Under the pieces are notes generated by a model. The model was not told where the DNA came from and searched no databases. It saw nothing but the letters and a program-made list of their open reading frames with translations. Below, one piece after another: positions 1 through 6,447 of a DNA stretch of 8,014 nucleotides. The DNA comes from an uncultured Porphyromonadaceae bacterium (GTDB lineage Bacteria; Bacteroidota; Bacteroidia; Bacteroidales; Muribaculaceae). Position numbers and translations under genes: made by a program. Where the stretch lies: NCBI GenBank assembly GCA_947175455.1, contig CAMWMW010000063.1, positions 1 to 8,014 of the forward strand, given 5' to 3'. The first letter of the stretch is position 1; every line of letters begins with the position of its first letter.

Positions 1-59
1 AATCGAACCCCTATCTAAAGTTTAGGAAACTTCTATTCTATCCGTTGAACTACAGAGGC
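1..59 (-). tRNA. tRNA-Arg (anticodon CCT), 3' part cut off by the window edge
   Basis: Read on the minus strand from base 59, the sequence folds as a tRNA. The 5' acceptor strand is GCCTCTG, followed by T8 and A9. The D stem is GTTC/GAAT and the D loop contains the conserved GG. The anticodon stem is GAAGT/ACTTT with one G-U pair. The anticodon loop TTCCTAA reads CCT, which decodes AGG arginine codons. A 4-nt variable region, the AGGGG 5' strand of the T stem and the T loop TTCGATT follow. The window ends at the last T-loop base, so the 3' T-stem strand, the acceptor 3' strand and any CCA lie outside. The assignment rests on the visible fold and anticodon. Confidence 0.93.
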
Positions 60-134
60 ATACGTTATGTAAAAACACCGCTCTTCCTCCTCCTTCCGGA
101 TTTTGAAAAGCCGCGCCTACATAAAATGCGTCTG

Positions 135-165
135 CAAAGTTAGTTATTTTTTTGAAGATGACAAA
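135..165 (-). promoter_or_regulatory. Bacteroidota-type promoter for the tRNA-Arg gene
   Basis: On the minus strand, TTTG (165-162) is followed after exactly 19 nt by TAACTTTG (142-135). This matches the Bacteroidota primary sigma-factor pattern TTTG-N19-TAnnTTTG at every fixed position. The predicted transcript would start near 130 and give a leader of about 70 nt before the tRNA. The promoter assignment is inference from the consensus match, and no other gene lies between it and the tRNA. Confidence 0.7.
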
Positions 166-215
166 ATTTTATCATTTTTTGAAATCGTTTTGAAATCTTT
201 ATGCCGGAATTTAAG

Positions 216-240
216 CCGGAATCCTTATACTGGTTTCCGG
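216..240. terminator. Possible weak terminator hairpin 3' of the glucosaminidase gene
   Basis: CCGGAATCC (216-224) can pair with GGTTTCCGG (232-240) around a 7-nt loop, with one T-T mismatch. A five-T run (245-249) follows on the plus strand, but no plus-strand gene ends here. On the minus strand, where the glucosaminidase gene ends at 281, the hairpin is followed by an AT-rich stretch without a clear T-run. It may stop or trim that transcript before the tRNA. The motif GCCGGAAT also occurs twice as a direct repeat (203-210 and an overlapping copy from 215). Confidence 0.3.
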
Positions 241-280
241 AACCTTTTTAAACACTCTCTTAAAATGACAATTCCGTGGT

Positions 281-1171
281 CTAACGCAGACGGAGCGTCG
301 AACCGGGTCTGTCGCGGACTTCGGGGTTCAGTTTGCGGAGTGTGGAGAGTTTTATTCCGAAGCGCTGCGAGATGGAATGAAAAGACTCGCCTTCACCGAT
401 AGTGACGTTGCTGACTCCATCCGGCGGTGTGTCTCTCTTTTCTTCCAGATATACCTCTTCCCATGGTTTTATTTCCCGGTCCTTGTCTGCATCGTTATAT
501 TTTAGCAGGCGCGATTTCTTGATGCCGAGTTCTTTGGCTATCGAGGAGTAGGTGTCTCCGGGTGAGGCGATGACGCAATGCAGTCCGCGACTGCGGCGCA
601 CGGGATGTGTGGCACGCAGCATATCGTGAATGAAACTCGCGTCTTCCTCGGCGCGTCTGCCCGATTCGGTGTCGAAGAGATACAGGGCGTAGCGTTCGAT
701 TATGGTTATGAGTCTTGTGGCGTAATTGGGGTCTGTGGCATAGCCGCAGGCTTTAAGTCCCTTTGCCCATGCCGCATAATCCGTGACATCGTTCTTGAAA
801 AGAGGAGCATAGCGTTTACGCAGCAGGAATTTGGAATGGTCGTCGAAACTTTCAGCCGCGGATGAGTAAGACCTGAAACATTCGTTTGCCGCGTCATCAT
901 TGCGCAACAGTGTGTCACCCTTCCATTCGCTGTGGCATTTTATGCCGAAATGGTTGTTGCCCAGTGTCGCGAGAGTGGATTGCCCCGCACGGCTTTCCAG
1001 CAGCCCCTGGGCGAGAGTTATCGAAGCCGGGATGCCGTGGGCGCGTTGCTGCTCGAGTGCCATCTCGCTATATGTGTCGATATATTCCTGATACGGATTC
1101 TTTTTGGCGGCACCGAGGGAAAATGTTATTGTCAGCGCGTTAATAATTATAAGAAATCTGTAATAACTCAT
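281..1171 (-). CDS. Secreted glucosaminidase (GH73-like) with two C-terminal LysM domains
   Basis: This 296-aa protein is predicted to be an exported peptidoglycan hydrolase that cleaves N-acetylglucosaminyl bonds in the cell wall. Residues 1-21 form a signal peptide with a hydrophobic core (FLIIINALTITFSLGAA). The glucosaminidase domain covers about residues 30-165. It contains SITLAQGLLESRAG, where E59 is the likely catalytic glutamate, and GNNHFGIKC. Two LysM carbohydrate-binding domains follow at about 197-244 and 254-296 and would hold the enzyme on peptidoglycan. The reading frame extends upstream to a TTG at 1216, but I chose the ATG at 1171 because the signal peptide begins there and the predicted promoter would start transcription inside the longer version. 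No clear Shine-Dalgarno is seen, as is common in this phylum. The gene is divergent from cdd and ends in TAG. The domain call is strong; the precise cellular role (growth, division or recycling) cannot be told from the sequence. Confidence 0.92.
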   Translation of the reverse strand: MSYYRFLIIINALTITFSLGAAKKNPYQEYIDTYSEMALEQQRAHGIPASITLAQGLLESRAGQSTLATLGNNHFGIKCHSEWKGDTLLRNDDAANECFRSYSSAAESFDDHSKFLLRKRYAPLFKNDVTDYAAWAKGLKACGYATDPNYATRLITIIERYALYLFDTESGRRAEEDASFIHDMLRATHPVRRSRGLHCVIASPGDTYSSIAKELGIKKSRLLKYNDADKDREIKPWEEVYLEEKRDTPPDGVSNVTIGEGESFHSISQRFGIKLSTLRKLNPEVRDRPGSTLRLR

Positions 1172-1213
1172 ATAGGTAGGTATAGATATGGAGCTTATGG
1201 TATGCTCCGTATG

Positions 1214-1221
1214 CAAAATTA
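1214..1221 (-). promoter_or_regulatory. Candidate -7 box for the glucosaminidase gene
   Basis: On the minus strand TAATTTTG (1221-1214) fits the Bacteroidota -7 consensus TAnnTTTG. Transcription would begin near 1208, giving a leader of roughly 35-40 nt before the ATG at 1171. No good -33 element is seen at the usual spacing, so this rests on the -7 match and position alone. Confidence 0.45.
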
Positions 1222-1233
1222 CGAATAAATTAT

Positions 1234-1241
1234 TATATTTG
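1234..1241 (+). promoter_or_regulatory. Candidate -7 box for cdd
   Basis: TATATTTG fits TAnnTTTG and lies 20 nt upstream of the cdd ATG at 1262. The leader would be only about 12-16 nt. No convincing TTG is found at the -33 spacing. The box is 12 bp from the opposing -7 box of the glucosaminidase gene, so the two promoters face away from each other over shared DNA. Confidence 0.5.
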
Positions 1242-1261
1242 CGAAAAAGAAAACAACAGCC

Positions 1262-1759
1262 ATGAAGGAGAAAGAGATTAAAACACTGATAAAAGTGTAT
1301 GATTACGAAGAGTTGTCGGCTGAAGACAGGGAGCTTGTGGATGCCGCCAAAGCTATGACCCGCTCGTCATACGCGCCATATTCCAAATTCCATGTCGGCG
1401 CTGCGATCCGTATGGATGGAGGAGAGATCGTCACCGGCAGCAACCAGGAGAATGCAGCATATCCGTCAGGGACATGCGCGGAGCGCACGGCTGCTTACTG
1501 GGCATCCGCACAGTATCCGGGCGTGGCGATGAAGAAGATTGCGATTGCCGCCTGGACACGCCTTCATAAAGACGAAAGCGAACCCGATGAGGAGTGTTTC
1601 CAGCGATTGCCTATCAGCCCCTGTGGGGCTTGCCGCCAGGCATTGCTTGAATATGAGGCTCTATATGGCGACATTGAAGTGATTCTTTATGGACTTGACT
1701 GTGTATATGTGCTTCCTTCTGTGAAATCGCTTCTCCCTCTGAGCTTCACGGAATTTTAG
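1262..1759 (+). CDS. cdd: Cytidine deaminase
   Basis: This is a 165-aa zinc-dependent cytidine deaminase that converts cytidine and deoxycytidine to uridine and deoxyuridine in cytoplasmic pyrimidine salvage. The zinc-site and catalytic signature is complete: C72-A-E74 (TCAER, with E74 the proton shuttle) and P120-C121-G122-A-C124 (PCGACRQ), giving the three cysteine ligands of the homotetrameric class. N61 and E63 in NQEN match the residues that hold the ribose. The protein is longer than the compact bacterial type of about 130-136 aa because of an N-terminal extension of about 20 residues and an acidic insert at 101-115 (LHKDESEPDEE). Both are plausible in Bacteroidales homologues. The ATG start is close behind a -7 box. 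The gene stands alone and converges on the TonB-receptor gene; its TAG overlaps that gene's TAA by 3 bases. Confidence 0.96.
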   Translation: MKEKEIKTLIKVYDYEELSAEDRELVDAAKAMTRSSYAPYSKFHVGAAIRMDGGEIVTGSNQENAAYPSGTCAERTAAYWASAQYPGVAMKKIAIAAWTRLHKDESEPDEECFQRLPISPCGACRQALLEYEALYGDIEVILYGLDCVYVLPSVKSLLPLSFTEF

Positions 1760-4347
1760 AAAGAGTAGCGAAGTGTCAATATGGCTTCGATCGGGCGGAG
1801 GGTGTAGGAATAGCTTTGCAGGTCAAGGGCATTGCAGATGGTATATTCGTATTTACGCATGTCAGTGAGGTTGGTTCCTGCAAGTTCTATCTCGTATCTT
1901 TTTATCTTTATTCTGGCTCCGGCATCGATGAACAGATTAGTCTTGTATAAACCGGAGCTAAGCTTGTTTCGCCGCAAGTCCGCTTTGCCGTAGATTTCGA
2001 GTGATTTGAGGGGAAAAACCGAGATATGTCCGTTGAGAGAAAAATCGTTTAGAGTGACATTCGGTATTAACCCTTTGAAATTCTGGATGGAACGGGAGTA
2101 TACGGCATTCATGTCGATTCTCAGGTATTCCGAAAAAAGAATTGTCTCGATTCTTGCACCGGCTGTGTAGTAGGAACCGGTGGTTCTGATTTCATGTCCT
2201 GAACGGATACTGTTGCGGGTGTTCCACATGCCGGAGCCGTTCAGAGAGAACAAGGTGTTCCATTCCCTTACGTCTTTAGTCGCCACAAACGAAACGAAGG
2301 TGCTTTCCGTTCTGTTGGTGGCGTATATCGATGACGATGTGGTTGATGCTCCGTCGGTCTTGACATCATGCACCGACAGGGTGTTGTGTTTTGTTTCGGA
2401 ATAGGAAGCGGTGCATATCAGATATATTCCTTCCAGCAGATTGCGGTAATTGAAATCACCTTTTATAAAGTCGCGGCGCGCAATGTTCAGCGCTCCGTTC
2501 CCGAGGCAGGAACTTGAGCGGTATGTGGTATATATTGGGTTGACGACGAAGTTTGACATGTCGCCTGTCGTAAAGGTTCTTCCAGTCTCCATATTGGTCA
2601 GAAACATCGGTGACGGCTTGTACATGAGCTTTGCCGAGAAGTCAACATATGTTCGATTGTGGATATATTTCTGTCCTGTTGCGATGTCTGTATAATTTAT
2701 ATTGTAAAGGTTTACCGGAAAATGAACGGATAATGAAAATTTTCCGGGGATACTGAATTTATAGTAAGGTGTTGCGGTGGAGCGCAGTTTGAATCCGGAA
2801 ATGTCGTTGGAAGCAGCAAGTTTGTTATCTGTTTTTCCGAGCGAGAACAGTTTGTCGTAGTCGGCGCGGAAAAAGAGTCCCACCCCTATTGTGGACTTCC
2901 TGCTCAAAAGTCGTGAGAACGAAGTGGATTCAGAGTTGGTGATTGAAATGCCCTTTACAGTCTGGGCTATTGCGACTCCGTTCTCCCAGGCTGTTGAAGT
3001 GAGGGTGTTGACCGGAGTGTTGTCGACAGATGTGAAGGAACTCAGTTCGTATACTTTTCCTCCCTTCCGGAAGATTGCGTCAAGCTTGTTACCCGCCTTG
3101 AAGTTGTGGCTGCGCACTCTCTGGAAAAGATTTAAGGAACGTGAGAGATCATAAGAGTTGTCATTGAAGGTTCCGTTGAACCATGCCTGATCTGAAATAA
3201 ATAAGGTTTCTTTGTTTTTTTCAAAACTGGCGTTTGTGTATATGTTGTGTCGCGATATACCTGATGAGACTGACTGTTCGAATACGGGATGCCCGATGTC
3301 CGTTCCCAGATATTCAGTGCGGGAGTGGTTGTCGAATCGGCTATGTTCAAGATTATATGATGTGTTGATCTTGACGGAGGTTTCATCGGGAAGCTTGAAA
3401 AGGGTGTTTGCCGTGAAATATGCCGACTTGTTGTTGAGAAAACGGTTTTCTGAAACCGGAGGAATTCCAAAAGGGGTTCTTTTGAATATTGAATATGCTG
3501 TTGAGACGTCCCGGTCTGAGTCAAGAGATTCGTAAGGTTTGCCGGCATTGTTGCCGTTCGCGGAGATGATGGTCTGGTTTTTTGGTGAAATAAGCATTCC
3601 ATACACCTTGCCGAGCCACAGCGGATTGCTGCCGTATCCCGCCCCACCGGTTACGTGTCCTACAGGATGCAGCATTCTTCCCTTTTTGAGACGCAGGTTC
3701 AAGGCTGCGCGATCGTCTTCAAGCACCCCTTTCAACACCCGCTTTGCCTGATGGCGTTCATAGACATCGATTGTGGAAATGTCATCGGGCGTAATATTGC
3801 GGCTCGCCACCGAGTAGTTGTTTCCCATCAGGTTAAGACCTTCGATATAGAAATTGTTTATGGGCTTTTCACCATAGTAGATTCTGCCGTTATTGTCGAC
3901 CGAGATACCGGGTAATCTTTTTATCACGTCCTCGATGCTTCTGTCACCTTTTGTGGTGAACGCCGACACATCGTATGATATCGTGTCGCCTTTTACACGT
4001 GTGTGCGGTGCTTTGACAATAACTTCCTTTAATTCATATGCGTGTCTTTCGAGTTTGATTTTTATCGGATTGACTGAATCTTCCACAATGATTTCCCTGA
4101 GTTCATATTTTGGAGAGGAGAAAGATAGTTTTGCCGGCAAGGAATCCGATTGTATTGAGAAAGCCCCGTTTTTATCGGAACGCGTAAATGACACCGGAGA
4201 AGAGCCATTGTAGCGGTAAAGGCGCACTATGATGCCGGTCAAAGGGTTGTCTTCCTTATCGCTTACATGTCCGTGTATGCGTGCTGCCGCCATGGGTGCC
4301 ATGACAGCAATAGTCAGCAGGGCGGATGTCAGGAAGCGTCTGGTCAT
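1756..4347 (-). CDS. TonB-dependent-receptor-like outer-membrane protein with N-terminal carboxypeptidase-regulatory-like domain
   Basis: This 863-aa protein is predicted to be an outer-membrane beta-barrel. Residues 1-22 are a signal peptide (ALLTIAVMAPMAAA). Residues 23-100 form a carboxypeptidase-D-regulatory-like beta-sandwich (IHGHVSDKEDNPLTGIIVRL and the DKNGAFSI turn). Residues 105-222 form a TonB plug domain, seen in LKEVIVKAP, SIEDVIKRLPGISVDNNGRIYY, INNFYIEGLNL and the segment ending in ALNLRLKKG. The rest alternates aromatic and polar residues as in a barrel and ends in LTLRYSF, whose terminal aromatic is typical for outer-membrane insertion. This architecture is the one usually found beside GLPGLI genes rather than the larger SusC type, and no SusD partner is present. 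The start lies 9 nt after the GLPGLI stop, so the two are almost certainly cotranscribed. The cargo is unknown. No TonB box could be identified by eye, so active import is not proven. Confidence 0.9.
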   Translation of the reverse strand: MTRRFLTSALLTIAVMAPMAAARIHGHVSDKEDNPLTGIIVRLYRYNGSSPVSFTRSDKNGAFSIQSDSLPAKLSFSSPKYELREIIVEDSVNPIKIKLERHAYELKEVIVKAPHTRVKGDTISYDVSAFTTKGDRSIEDVIKRLPGISVDNNGRIYYGEKPINNFYIEGLNLMGNNYSVASRNITPDDISTIDVYERHQAKRVLKGVLEDDRAALNLRLKKGRMLHPVGHVTGGAGYGSNPLWLGKVYGMLISPKNQTIISANGNNAGKPYESLDSDRDVSTAYSIFKRTPFGIPPVSENRFLNNKSAYFTANTLFKLPDETSVKINTSYNLEHSRFDNHSRTEYLGTDIGHPVFEQSVSSGISRHNIYTNASFEKNKETLFISDQAWFNGTFNDNSYDLSRSLNLFQRVRSHNFKAGNKLDAIFRKGGKVYELSSFTSVDNTPVNTLTSTAWENGVAIAQTVKGISITNSESTSFSRLLSRKSTIGVGLFFRADYDKLFSLGKTDNKLAASNDISGFKLRSTATPYYKFSIPGKFSLSVHFPVNLYNINYTDIATGQKYIHNRTYVDFSAKLMYKPSPMFLTNMETGRTFTTGDMSNFVVNPIYTTYRSSSCLGNGALNIARRDFIKGDFNYRNLLEGIYLICTASYSETKHNTLSVHDVKTDGASTTSSSIYATNRTESTFVSFVATKDVREWNTLFSLNGSGMWNTRNSIRSGHEIRTTGSYYTAGARIETILFSEYLRIDMNAVYSRSIQNFKGLIPNVTLNDFSLNGHISVFPLKSLEIYGKADLRRNKLSSGLYKTNLFIDAGARIKIKRYEIELAGTNLTDMRKYEYTICNALDLQSYSYTLRPIEAILTLRYSF

Positions 4348-4356
4348 GATTAAGTG

Positions 4357-5208
4357 TTACTCAAGTTCAATTGGATTGTAAAAGAGTCGCCGGTTACGCA
4401 AACGGCTCTTTTCATCTGGTGTCATATGAATGAGCCCGGAGTCAGCTATTGTTTTTGCTGCATTGAGCTTATGGTCCTTCAGGAGGTCTTCATATTTTTT
4501 CCGGTTTGTTCGGATAGGATTTGACTTTTTTATCGTTCCGAAAGGGAAATCGTCTTTTTTGAATCCTACAGCCTTGAATTTATGCTCTCCTGTAGAATCT
4601 TCGATACTCAGGATCAGTCCCGGGAGTCCGGTAAACTTCCAGGGTCCGTCGCTGAACGGAATGTCGCTATACCATGCGGTCCATTCACGTCCGCGCCATC
4701 GTGCGGTGGCTTTGTGACATTCATATCCCAATATTTCCGTTGTTTCCTCTTCCAGTTTCCAGTCGATTGAGGGGATGTCTTCTTCATATCTATATGATTG
4801 CCCGAATATAATGCCGTGAAATATAAGAGACTGTTTCTTTCTGTCTTTCAGAACGAGACCTGTGTTGATTGATGAATCATATTTCTTTGATGTCGCGTTT
4901 AATTCGTTCCAGGACTGAAAGGAACCATGACGGGCGTTTGAGACGGAGTCTTTCTGATAAGTGCCATATTTAAGATAATAGGAACACTCATTATCGCCTA
5001 ACGCAAGCATGTGGTATGTGATTTCCCGTTGGTTTAACACCGGGTCGATTGATGCATGCGCATATATGACTTCATAGTGTGCCGTGTCAATTACATTATA
5101 TTGTTCGGAGAATTTCAGCATTGGGTATATTTTTTTGTCAGCATCAAAATCTTCCGCATTTGAGTATAATGTAAAAAGCATAAATGCTAAAAATATGAAT
5201 GATCTCAT
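4357..5208 (-). CDS. GLPGLI family exported protein
   Basis: This 283-aa protein belongs to the Bacteroidota GLPGLI family, named for a motif present exactly here (GLPGLI, residues 194-199). Its biochemical function is unknown, and family members usually sit next to TonB-dependent receptor genes. Residues 1-18 form a signal peptide (FIFLAFMLFTLYSNA), so the product is periplasmic or envelope-associated. Other family hallmarks are IDW (148-150), LGYECHKATA (160-169) and WTAWYSDIPFSDGPWKF (176-192), which lead into the GLPGLI motif. The reading frame can be extended to an ATG at 5268, but that extension is encoded by a palindromic hairpin and would put a hydrophilic stretch before the signal peptide, so the ATG at 5208 is preferred. 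It lies between a small secreted protein gene (56-nt gap) and the receptor-like gene (9-nt gap), all on the same strand. A structural, chaperone or proteolytic role for the barrel partner is conceivable but not shown by any catalytic motif. Confidence 0.93.
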   Translation of the reverse strand: MRSFIFLAFMLFTLYSNAEDFDADKKIYPMLKFSEQYNVIDTAHYEVIYAHASIDPVLNQREITYHMLALGDNECSYYLKYGTYQKDSVSNARHGSFQSWNELNATSKKYDSSINTGLVLKDRKKQSLIFHGIIFGQSYRYEEDIPSIDWKLEEETTEILGYECHKATARWRGREWTAWYSDIPFSDGPWKFTGLPGLILSIEDSTGEHKFKAVGFKKDDFPFGTIKKSNPIRTNRKKYEDLLKDHKLNAAKTIADSGLIHMTPDEKSRLRNRRLFYNPIELE

Positions 5209-5227
5209 AAATACTAATTTGAAACTT

Positions 5228-5253
5228 GTCGGATGGATTGGAATCCATCCGAC
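5228..5253 (-). promoter_or_regulatory. Near-perfect intergenic hairpin between the small secreted gene and the GLPGLI gene
   Basis: The 26 bases form an inverted repeat with two perfect 12-nt arms (GTCGGATGGATT and its complement) around a 2-nt centre. As RNA this would fold with roughly 10 base pairs and a small loop. It sits 11 nt after the stop of the small gene and 19 nt before the GLPGLI start. The bases after it on the minus strand (AAGTTTC) are not a proper T-run, so it is not a textbook terminator. It could be an attenuator, a stabiliser of the upstream mRNA 3' end, a processing site or a protein-binding palindrome. Confidence 0.6.
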
Positions 5254-5264
5254 TGTGATAATCG

Positions 5265-5501
5265 TCAAGGAATTGCCGGAAGTGGTTTGTCGGGTTGTTT
5301 TTCTTTGTCGGGAAGCGTATCTTCTCCACAGTAAATCCGATTTAGTTCGTCGTAAAATTCCAGTGCTTCTTCTTCTGTATCAAAAAAATCAGGAGAAACT
5401 GTCTGAACTGCTTTCCCACAAGGTGTATTATGCATCCATGCGCTTGCATTTGTTGAGCAAAGAAGCATAAATGTTGCGAAAACAATACCGGTTCGTTTCA
5501 T
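5265..5501 (-). CDS. Small secreted two-cysteine protein of unknown function
   Basis: I cannot assign a known family. This is a 78-aa protein with a clear Sec signal peptide at residues 1-21 (TGIVFATFMLLCSTNASA, with an A-x-A-type cleavage site before W22). The mature peptide is about 57 aa. It has just two cysteines, C28 in TPCGKAV and C58 in IYCGED, each followed by Gly and flanking an acidic segment (FFDTEEEALEFYDELN) predicted to be helical. An intramolecular disulfide in the periplasm or outside the cell is plausible. The tail (61-78) is rich in Pro, Lys and Asp. The ATG at 5501 was chosen because it starts directly before MKRTG; a second in-frame ATG two codons upstream (5507) is equally possible. 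It is the first gene of a same-strand cluster with GLPGLI and a receptor-like barrel. Its promoter appears to lie at 5616-5646. It may be a substrate or partner of that pair. Confidence 0.75.
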   Translation of the reverse strand: MKRTGIVFATFMLLCSTNASAWMHNTPCGKAVQTVSPDFFDTEEEALEFYDELNRIYCGEDTLPDKEKQPDKPLPAIP

Positions 5502-5607
5502 AGGCATTTGGTTAACAATGGTTAATAATGAGGTTGTTTAAACAGCTTATAAGTATCACTGATGTGCCGTTGGTTTCCAGGAGCACGTATTTTTTAGTTT
5601 GTGAATG

Positions 5608-5651
5608 TTTTGTTGCAAATATAAATAAAAACAATAAATATTGCAACAAAA
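5608..5651. repeat. Imperfect inverted repeat spanning the cluster promoter
   Basis: The left arm TTTTGTTGCAAATAT (5608-5622) and right arm ATATTGCAACAAAA (5638-5651) are complementary except for one extra T. They enclose 15 AT-rich bases. The arms cover the predicted -7 and -33 boxes, so this could be an operator for a dimeric regulator. A chance arrangement in AT-rich DNA cannot be excluded. Confidence 0.45.
5616..5646 (-). promoter_or_regulatory. Candidate promoter of the secreted peptide, GLPGLI and receptor cluster
   Basis: On the minus strand TTG (5646-5644) is followed after 20 nt by TATATTTG (5623-5616), a full match to the TAnnTTTG -7 box. The start site would be near 5609, giving a leader of about 110 nt before the ATG at 5501. 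No comparable promoter is visible upstream of the GLPGLI or receptor starts, which supports one transcript for the three genes. Confidence 0.55.
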
Positions 5652-5869
5652 AGCCGTGTTTGTTTTTGATATTGTGTCAAATGATGCGATATTTACGCGG
5701 ATGTTGAAGAATATGAAAAGTTGTAGGCTTGAGAATGTGAATGTGATTTATTTATAACAGCTTCTTAAACAAATTAAAATTGGATAGGTGGCCGGGAGGT
5801 TTGAACAAGGTGCGGATACGGGTTGTTAATATTTCTAAAGACATATTATCAACTATAAACATATCGGTT

Positions 5870-6346
5870 ATGCGTAAATCCGGAATAAAGGGGATTATCC
5901 CCGGACTGTTGCTTATGTGCATGTTGCTTTCAGCAGGACTTTCTTCCTGTGTCGTGGATGGTGACGATTGGTGGGGAGGTCCTCCTGCCGGGTGGGATAC
6001 TTTTAATGATTCCCGGCTTACCGGATATTGGGGGCTTGTGCAGTATAACAGCGACCCTGTAGGGGCGGGTGATGCGAACTATCTCTATTTCAACGGTAAC
6101 GGCAGAGGATACTATTATTATCTGCAGGGTGGCAGAGAGTATACGGAACGGACTGTGTATTACAGTCAGGATTCGAATACCGGCACGTCAAACTACCAGA
6201 TCAATATACAGTATGAGTATTCGTCGCCGGTCACTATGAATTATTGGTTCACACATGGCGGCAATACAATGTGGATGCAATGGCGTACAGGAAAAGGTGC
6301 CGTTCAGACTTATGTCTACGACAGGATGGATCGTGCTCCGTGGTGA
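5870..6346 (+). CDS. Lipoprotein of unknown function, Tyr/Trp/Gly-rich
   Basis: This 158-aa predicted lipoprotein has a signal sequence with a hydrophobic stretch (GIIPGLLLMCMLLSAGLSS) and a lipobox L24-S-S-C27, so it should be lipidated at C27 and anchored in a membrane. The residues just after the cysteine (VVDGDDWW) include an acidic cluster, which loosely resembles signals that send Bacteroidota lipoproteins to the cell surface; surface exposure is inference. The mature part is rich in aromatics (YYYYLQGG, MNYWFTHGGNTMWMQW) and contains LTGYWGLVQYN (50-60), reminiscent of the first strand of lipocalin-like domains, so a small beta-barrel or beta-sandwich is likely. No catalytic motif is seen. 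An in-frame TTG at 5780 would add 30 residues, but the signal peptide fixes the start at the ATG at 5870. It is transcribed alone, divergent from the cluster to its left, and ends at a clear terminator. Confidence 0.8.
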   Translation: MRKSGIKGIIPGLLLMCMLLSAGLSSCVVDGDDWWGGPPAGWDTFNDSRLTGYWGLVQYNSDPVGAGDANYLYFNGNGRGYYYYLQGGREYTERTVYYSQDSNTGTSNYQINIQYEYSSPVTMNYWFTHGGNTMWMQWRTGKGAVQTYVYDRMDRAPW

Positions 6347-6392
6347 TATATTGGAATATATATAGAAAAATAGAAAAGAGGATATAAGGAAA

Positions 6393-6424
6393 GGGGAGTC
6401 GAAACAATCGGCTCCCCCTTTTTC
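6393..6424 (+). terminator. Rho-independent terminator of the lipoprotein gene
   Basis: GGGGAGTCG (6393-6401) pairs with CGGCTCCCC (6409-6417), including one G-U pair, around a 7-nt loop (AAACAAT). It is followed by CTTTTTC. The stem is GC-rich, the T-run is in the right place, and it begins 46 nt after the lipoprotein stop codon. Confidence 0.9.
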
Positions 6425-6447
6425 TTTGAATCTGTCATGTTTGCGAT

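Larger units (their letters stand above)
5502..5869. other. Divergent 368-bp non-coding region upstream of the small secreted gene and the lipoprotein gene
   Basis: This AT-rich stretch separates two divergent genes. It holds the predicted minus-strand promoter and inverted repeat (5608-5651), a 10-bp perfect palindrome TGTTTAAACA (5535-5544), and a small inverted repeat TTAAC/GTTAA (5512-5525) just upstream of the small-gene start. A plus-strand frame open from a TTG at 5780 runs into the lipoprotein gene, but it has no features of coding sequence before 5870. I found no convincing plus-strand -33/-7 pair for the lipoprotein and no RNA gene. Confidence 0.5.

Noticed and set aside
103..402. 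A 99-codon plus-strand frame between the tRNA and the glucosaminidase gene
   Set aside because: It runs into the antisense of the glucosaminidase C-terminus, crosses the tRNA promoter and hairpin region, and has no recognisable protein features.
1172..1216. Upstream TTG start for the glucosaminidase
   Set aside because: It would place 15 polar residues before a good signal peptide and overlaps the predicted -7 box, so the ATG at 1171 is preferred.
3132..3647. A 171-codon minus-strand frame inside the receptor-like gene
   Set aside because: It is an alternate frame within the barrel coding region. The main frame is continuous through the area and gives typical barrel sequence, so there is no frameshift or nested gene to explain.
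5209..5268. Longer N-terminus for the GLPGLI protein from the ATG at 5268
   Set aside because: The extra 20 residues are encoded by the palindromic hairpin and precede a normal signal peptide, which points to the ATG at 5208.
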